From: Mycetocola tolaasinivorans | Lineage (GTDB): Bacteria; Actinomycetota; Actinomycetes; Actinomycetales; Microbacteriaceae | NCBI RefSeq assembly: GCF_003667565.1 | Contig: NZ_RCUX01000015.1 | Span: 1 to 50,811, forward strand | Reading direction: 5' to 3' | DNA length: 50,811 bases | Shown: one piece after another, positions 48,817 to 50,811 of the stretch | Layout: every line of letters begins with the position of its first letter | Position numbering within the stretch: the first letter of the stretch is position 1 | The notes under the pieces: generated by a model | What the model was told of the DNA's origin: nothing | The model's database searches: none | Seen by the model: only the letters and a program-made list of their open reading frames with translations | Position numbers and translations under genes: made by a program

Positions 48817-49767
48817 CTAGGGGGTGTGCGTCTCGGCGGTGAGGGGGAAGGGCCGGGTGCTCTCAAAGTGGCGCGCGGAGCCGTCTACCGGGTCGGTGAA
48901 GCTCAGCGTGCTGGCGAGAAGCTGGAGGGGCGTGCTGAAGTCGTCGACGGCAACATCGAGCGTCACCGGGTAGAGAGGGTCGCCCTCGATCGGGATCCCG
49001 AGGCTCAGCATGTGCATGCGCAGCTGATGGGTCTTACCGGTGTGCGGGGAGAGCCGGTAGATGCCGCGACGCTGGCCGTCCGTGCCGGGCTCGATCTCCG
49101 CTTCGAGCTCGACGAGCGACTCGGAGTTGGGTTCGACGCCGGGCAGGATTTCGGCGTTCATGATGCCGCGTTCCTTGATCAGGTGGTTGCGCACGATGGT
49201 GGGCAGCTCGAGGTCGTCGCGGATCCCGGCCACCGCCCGATACACCTTTTGCACCTCGCCGCGCATAAACATGGTCTGGTAGGGCGCGCGCCAGCGCTGC
49301 TCGGTTGCGAGCATGAGCACGCCGGAGGTGACGCGATCGAGGCGGTGCATGGGGGAGAGCTGGGGCAGCCCGAGCTCCTCGCGCATGCGCACCACGACGC
49401 TCTCGCGCACGTGTCGGCCGCGCGGGATCGACGACAGGAACGGCGGCTTATCGATCACGACGATGCGCTCATCCCGGTGGATCACCCGAATCTCGCCCGG
49501 CACGGGTGCCTCGACGGGCAGATCGCGGTGGAACCACATGAAGGTATTGGAACGGTAGGCGTCGCCCGGGCGCACAGCCTCACCGCTGGCATAGACGAAT
49601 CGGCCGGTGTCGAGGAACGCATCTACCTCGACATTCTCGGGCAGGCGATAATGCAGCCAGTCGCGCATGGTGATCCAGGGCGCGGGATTCGCGCGGTCGC
49701 CATCGTTCGTGCGCAGCCACGCCGCATCGAGCCCAAAACGCTGGGGCAGGGGGGAACGCGGAGGCAC
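48817..49767 (-). CDS. RluA family pseudouridine synthase
   Basis: 316 residues from the GTG at 49767. The catalytic motif is HRLDRVTSGVLMLA, with the invariant Asp. IVVIDKPPFLSSIP and YRAVAGI are upstream and downstream family segments, and SPHTGKTHQLRMHMLSLGIP is the conserved C-terminal motif. It converts uridines in rRNA or tRNA to pseudouridine; the site is not predictable. The N-terminal 90 residues contain a short variant of the usual N-terminal extension rather than a clear S4 domain. The -10 candidate TATGCT (minus, 49774-49779) lies 6 nt before the GTG, supporting this start. Confidence 0.9.
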   Translation of the reverse strand: MPPRSPLPQRFGLDAAWLRTNDGDRANPAPWITMRDWLHYRLPENVEVDAFLDTGRFVYASGEAVRPGDAYRSNTFMWFHRDLPVEAPVPGEIRVIHRDERIVVIDKPPFLSSIPRGRHVRESVVVRMREELGLPQLSPMHRLDRVTSGVLMLATEQRWRAPYQTMFMRGEVQKVYRAVAGIRDDLELPTIVRNHLIKERGIMNAEILPGVEPNSESLVELEAEIEPGTDGQRRGIYRLSPHTGKTHQLRMHMLSLGIPIEGDPLYPVTLDVAVDDFSTPLQLLASTLSFTDPVDGSARHFESTRPFPLTAETHTP

Positions 49768-49773
49768 TAGACG

Positions 49774-49779
49774 AGCATA
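49774..49779 (-). promoter_or_regulatory. Probable -10 element of the pseudouridine-synthase gene
   Basis: On the minus strand TATGCT is 6 nt before the GTG at 49767, again without a ribosome-binding site. Confidence 0.45.
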
Positions 49780-49883
49780 GCGTGGGTGGTGCTGAGGGCT
49801 TGTGTCGAGCGCTGTCCAGATTGTCCGGCACCCATGCTCCGAGGTGTTCCTTGGGAGAGACTGTATGGGGGGCTAGTGAAACT

Positions 49884-50597
49884 ATGAAGTTTGCTTATAT
49901 TGATGAATCTGAACGCGATGAGGACTACTACTTCCTTGGAGCGGTAGTGGTGGACGAATCAGATGCTCACGCGCTTTCACTGAGGTTGCACCGGATCATG
50001 GCGAGACACTCGCGTTCCTTCCCTGCCCTGTCGGCGAATGAAGAGTTTCATGCCAGTGCGATGATGCGGGCAAGCAGCCAGCCCTGGCGAAGCCTGCCGT
50101 TGCGACTCATACTTGGAATCTTTAGGGAGGTCCTGCAGGTGCTCGTGGCGAGCAACTCACGTGTCTACATTGAGGGTATCGACGTGAGTCGGCAGAAAGC
50201 GAGGGGATACCCGAATGTGACTCCAGCACGTGAACTGGCTTTTAGCCACCTGTTTGAGCAGATTAACGGCTGTGGATCCTCGGTGGAAAGGGTTCAAGTG
50301 TTCGCGGACAATCATCACACAGCGGATGTTAGTCGAAGCAATTTCGAGAGGTACCAGGCTCATGGCACCTACGGATATCGAAGTAGCAACCTTCCTTGGA
50401 TCAGCAAGGATATTACCTTCATTAACTCGAAATCGAACCGCATTTTGCAGGCAACAGACGTTGTGACGTATATCTACAATCGTGTGAGGACACGGGGGTC
50501 GGCGTCCCCTCAAGCAGTGAACGCCCAAAATGACCTTTGGGCTTTGATCGAACCTGCGGCGAAATTCCCGAGAGGGAGAAACCGGGTGTGGCCTTAA
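49884..50597 (+). CDS. DUF3800 domain protein, probably horizontally acquired
   Basis: 237 residues from the ATG at 49884. It begins MKFAYIDESERDEDYYFLGA, the DUF3800 hallmark (YIDES), and has ARELAFSHLFEQIN, VQVFADNHH and the C-terminal LQATDVVTYIYNRVRTRG with the conserved acidic residue. DUF3800 proteins have an RNase H-like look and are common in mobile and defence-associated regions; their activity is not settled. Base use is clearly AT-richer than in neighbouring genes (for example ATGAAGTTTGCTTATATTG), which suggests recent transfer. No clear ribosome-binding site precedes the ATG. Confidence 0.8.
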   Translation: MKFAYIDESERDEDYYFLGAVVVDESDAHALSLRLHRIMARHSRSFPALSANEEFHASAMMRASSQPWRSLPLRLILGIFREVLQVLVASNSRVYIEGIDVSRQKARGYPNVTPARELAFSHLFEQINGCGSSVERVQVFADNHHTADVSRSNFERYQAHGTYGYRSSNLPWISKDITFINSKSNRILQATDVVTYIYNRVRTRGSASPQAVNAQNDLWALIEPAAKFPRGRNRVWP

Positions 50598-50748
50598 GCA
50601 CGAAACCCCCACTACTGTGAGGGTTCGGCAAGGCGGGAAGTTTCCTTCCTGCACCCTAATGCTACGTCTTTGGCCGCTGAATTCCAAGGCCTATGAGCGA
50701 ACTCAGAGTCTTCCGATAGCGGGTGTCCCCGTCCGCGCCCCTCATCCA

Positions 50749-50811
50749 GGATTGGCCCGTGGGTGCTGTGGGTTTTGGAGGCAGCAAAACCCCCGGGATT
50801 GGCCCGTGGGT
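50749..50811 (+). repeat. 16-bp direct repeat with internal hairpin, runs off the window
   Basis: GGATTGGCCCGTGGGT occurs at 50749-50764 and 50796-50811 (47-bp period). Between them GGGTTTT and AAAACCC form a 7-bp stem (about 50770-50792). The second copy ends at the last base of the window, so the array may continue. The rest of 50598-50748 shows no gene. Confidence 0.75.

Noticed and set aside
50749..50811. CRISPR array
   Set aside because: Only two 16-bp repeats are visible, shorter than usual CRISPR repeats, and the spacer forms a hairpin; no cas genes are present.

Overview
High-GC, gene-dense bacterial chromosome segment, most likely from an actinobacterium of the Microbacteriaceae type (inference). 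Supporting signs are a DUF3073 gene beside the purine genes, HtaA-type haem surface repeats, LPxTG- and LAxTG-like wall-sorting tails, many GTG starts and many apparently leaderless genes. I see no rRNA, tRNA, CRISPR array, integrase or transposase. Most of the window reads as core chromosome; only the last kilobase (DUF3800 gene plus a direct repeat) looks clearly foreign.

Layout. 1-4.4 kb: the 3' part of a very large surface protein with seven Ig-like repeats, two HtaA haem-binding domains and a membrane anchor. 4.4-8.3 kb: small membrane protein, purM, purF, a GNAT acetyltransferase and DUF3073. 8.5-9.3 kb: paired fluoride channels (crcB x2). 9.4-10.6 kb: ECF-type sigma factor with a membrane partner. 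10.6-15.8 kb: MocR-type regulator, then an RND efflux pump with an unusual cytoplasmic insertion, preceded by a palindromic operator candidate. 16-18.6 kb: LPSTG wall-anchored adhesin-like protein. 18.7-20.6 kb (minus): DedA, antibiotic-biosynthesis-monooxygenase-like and GlsB-like membrane proteins. 20.7-23.2 kb: DEAD-box helicase with an Arg/Asp repeat tail and a long structured leader. 23.3-24.7 kb: FtsW/RodA-like protein preceded by a tiny coupled reading frame. 24.7-27.1 kb (minus): secreted 5'-nucleotidase ending in LAHTG.

27.4-29.4 kb: a compact restriction-modification pair (C5 methyltransferase + GIY-YIG nuclease). 29.4-32.5 kb (minus): complete ECF transporter (S, fused double ATPase, T), arranged like ykoEDC. 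32.7-34.9 kb: copper locus (membrane protein, YcnI, CopC). 35-36.8 kb: recQ. 37-39 kb: acyl-CoA oxidase-like enzyme behind a 19-bp palindrome. 39.1-40.9 kb: ABC-2 type exporter. 41-43.7 kb: zinc metallopeptidase, esterase, DUF998 membrane protein. 43.8-44.5 kb: small membrane protein and a 400-bp non-coding stretch with DnaA-box-like sites. 44.5-47.4 kb (minus): DMT exporter, its TetR regulator with a 30-bp operator, and a DHA2 drug exporter. 47.6-49.8 kb: GNAT, SAM methyltransferase, RluA-type pseudouridine synthase. 49.9 kb-end: AT-richer DUF3800 gene and a direct repeat that runs off the window.

The best candidates for something undescribed are the three-way-junction RNA leader of the helicase gene (20.79-20.92 kb), the DnaA-box-like cluster far from any dnaA/dnaN gene (44.3 kb), the GIY-YIG R-M pair, and the repeat at the right edge. 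A consistent TANNNT-N6/7-start pattern at eleven genes suggests that leaderless translation is common in this organism. All family names come from reading the protein sequences without database searches.
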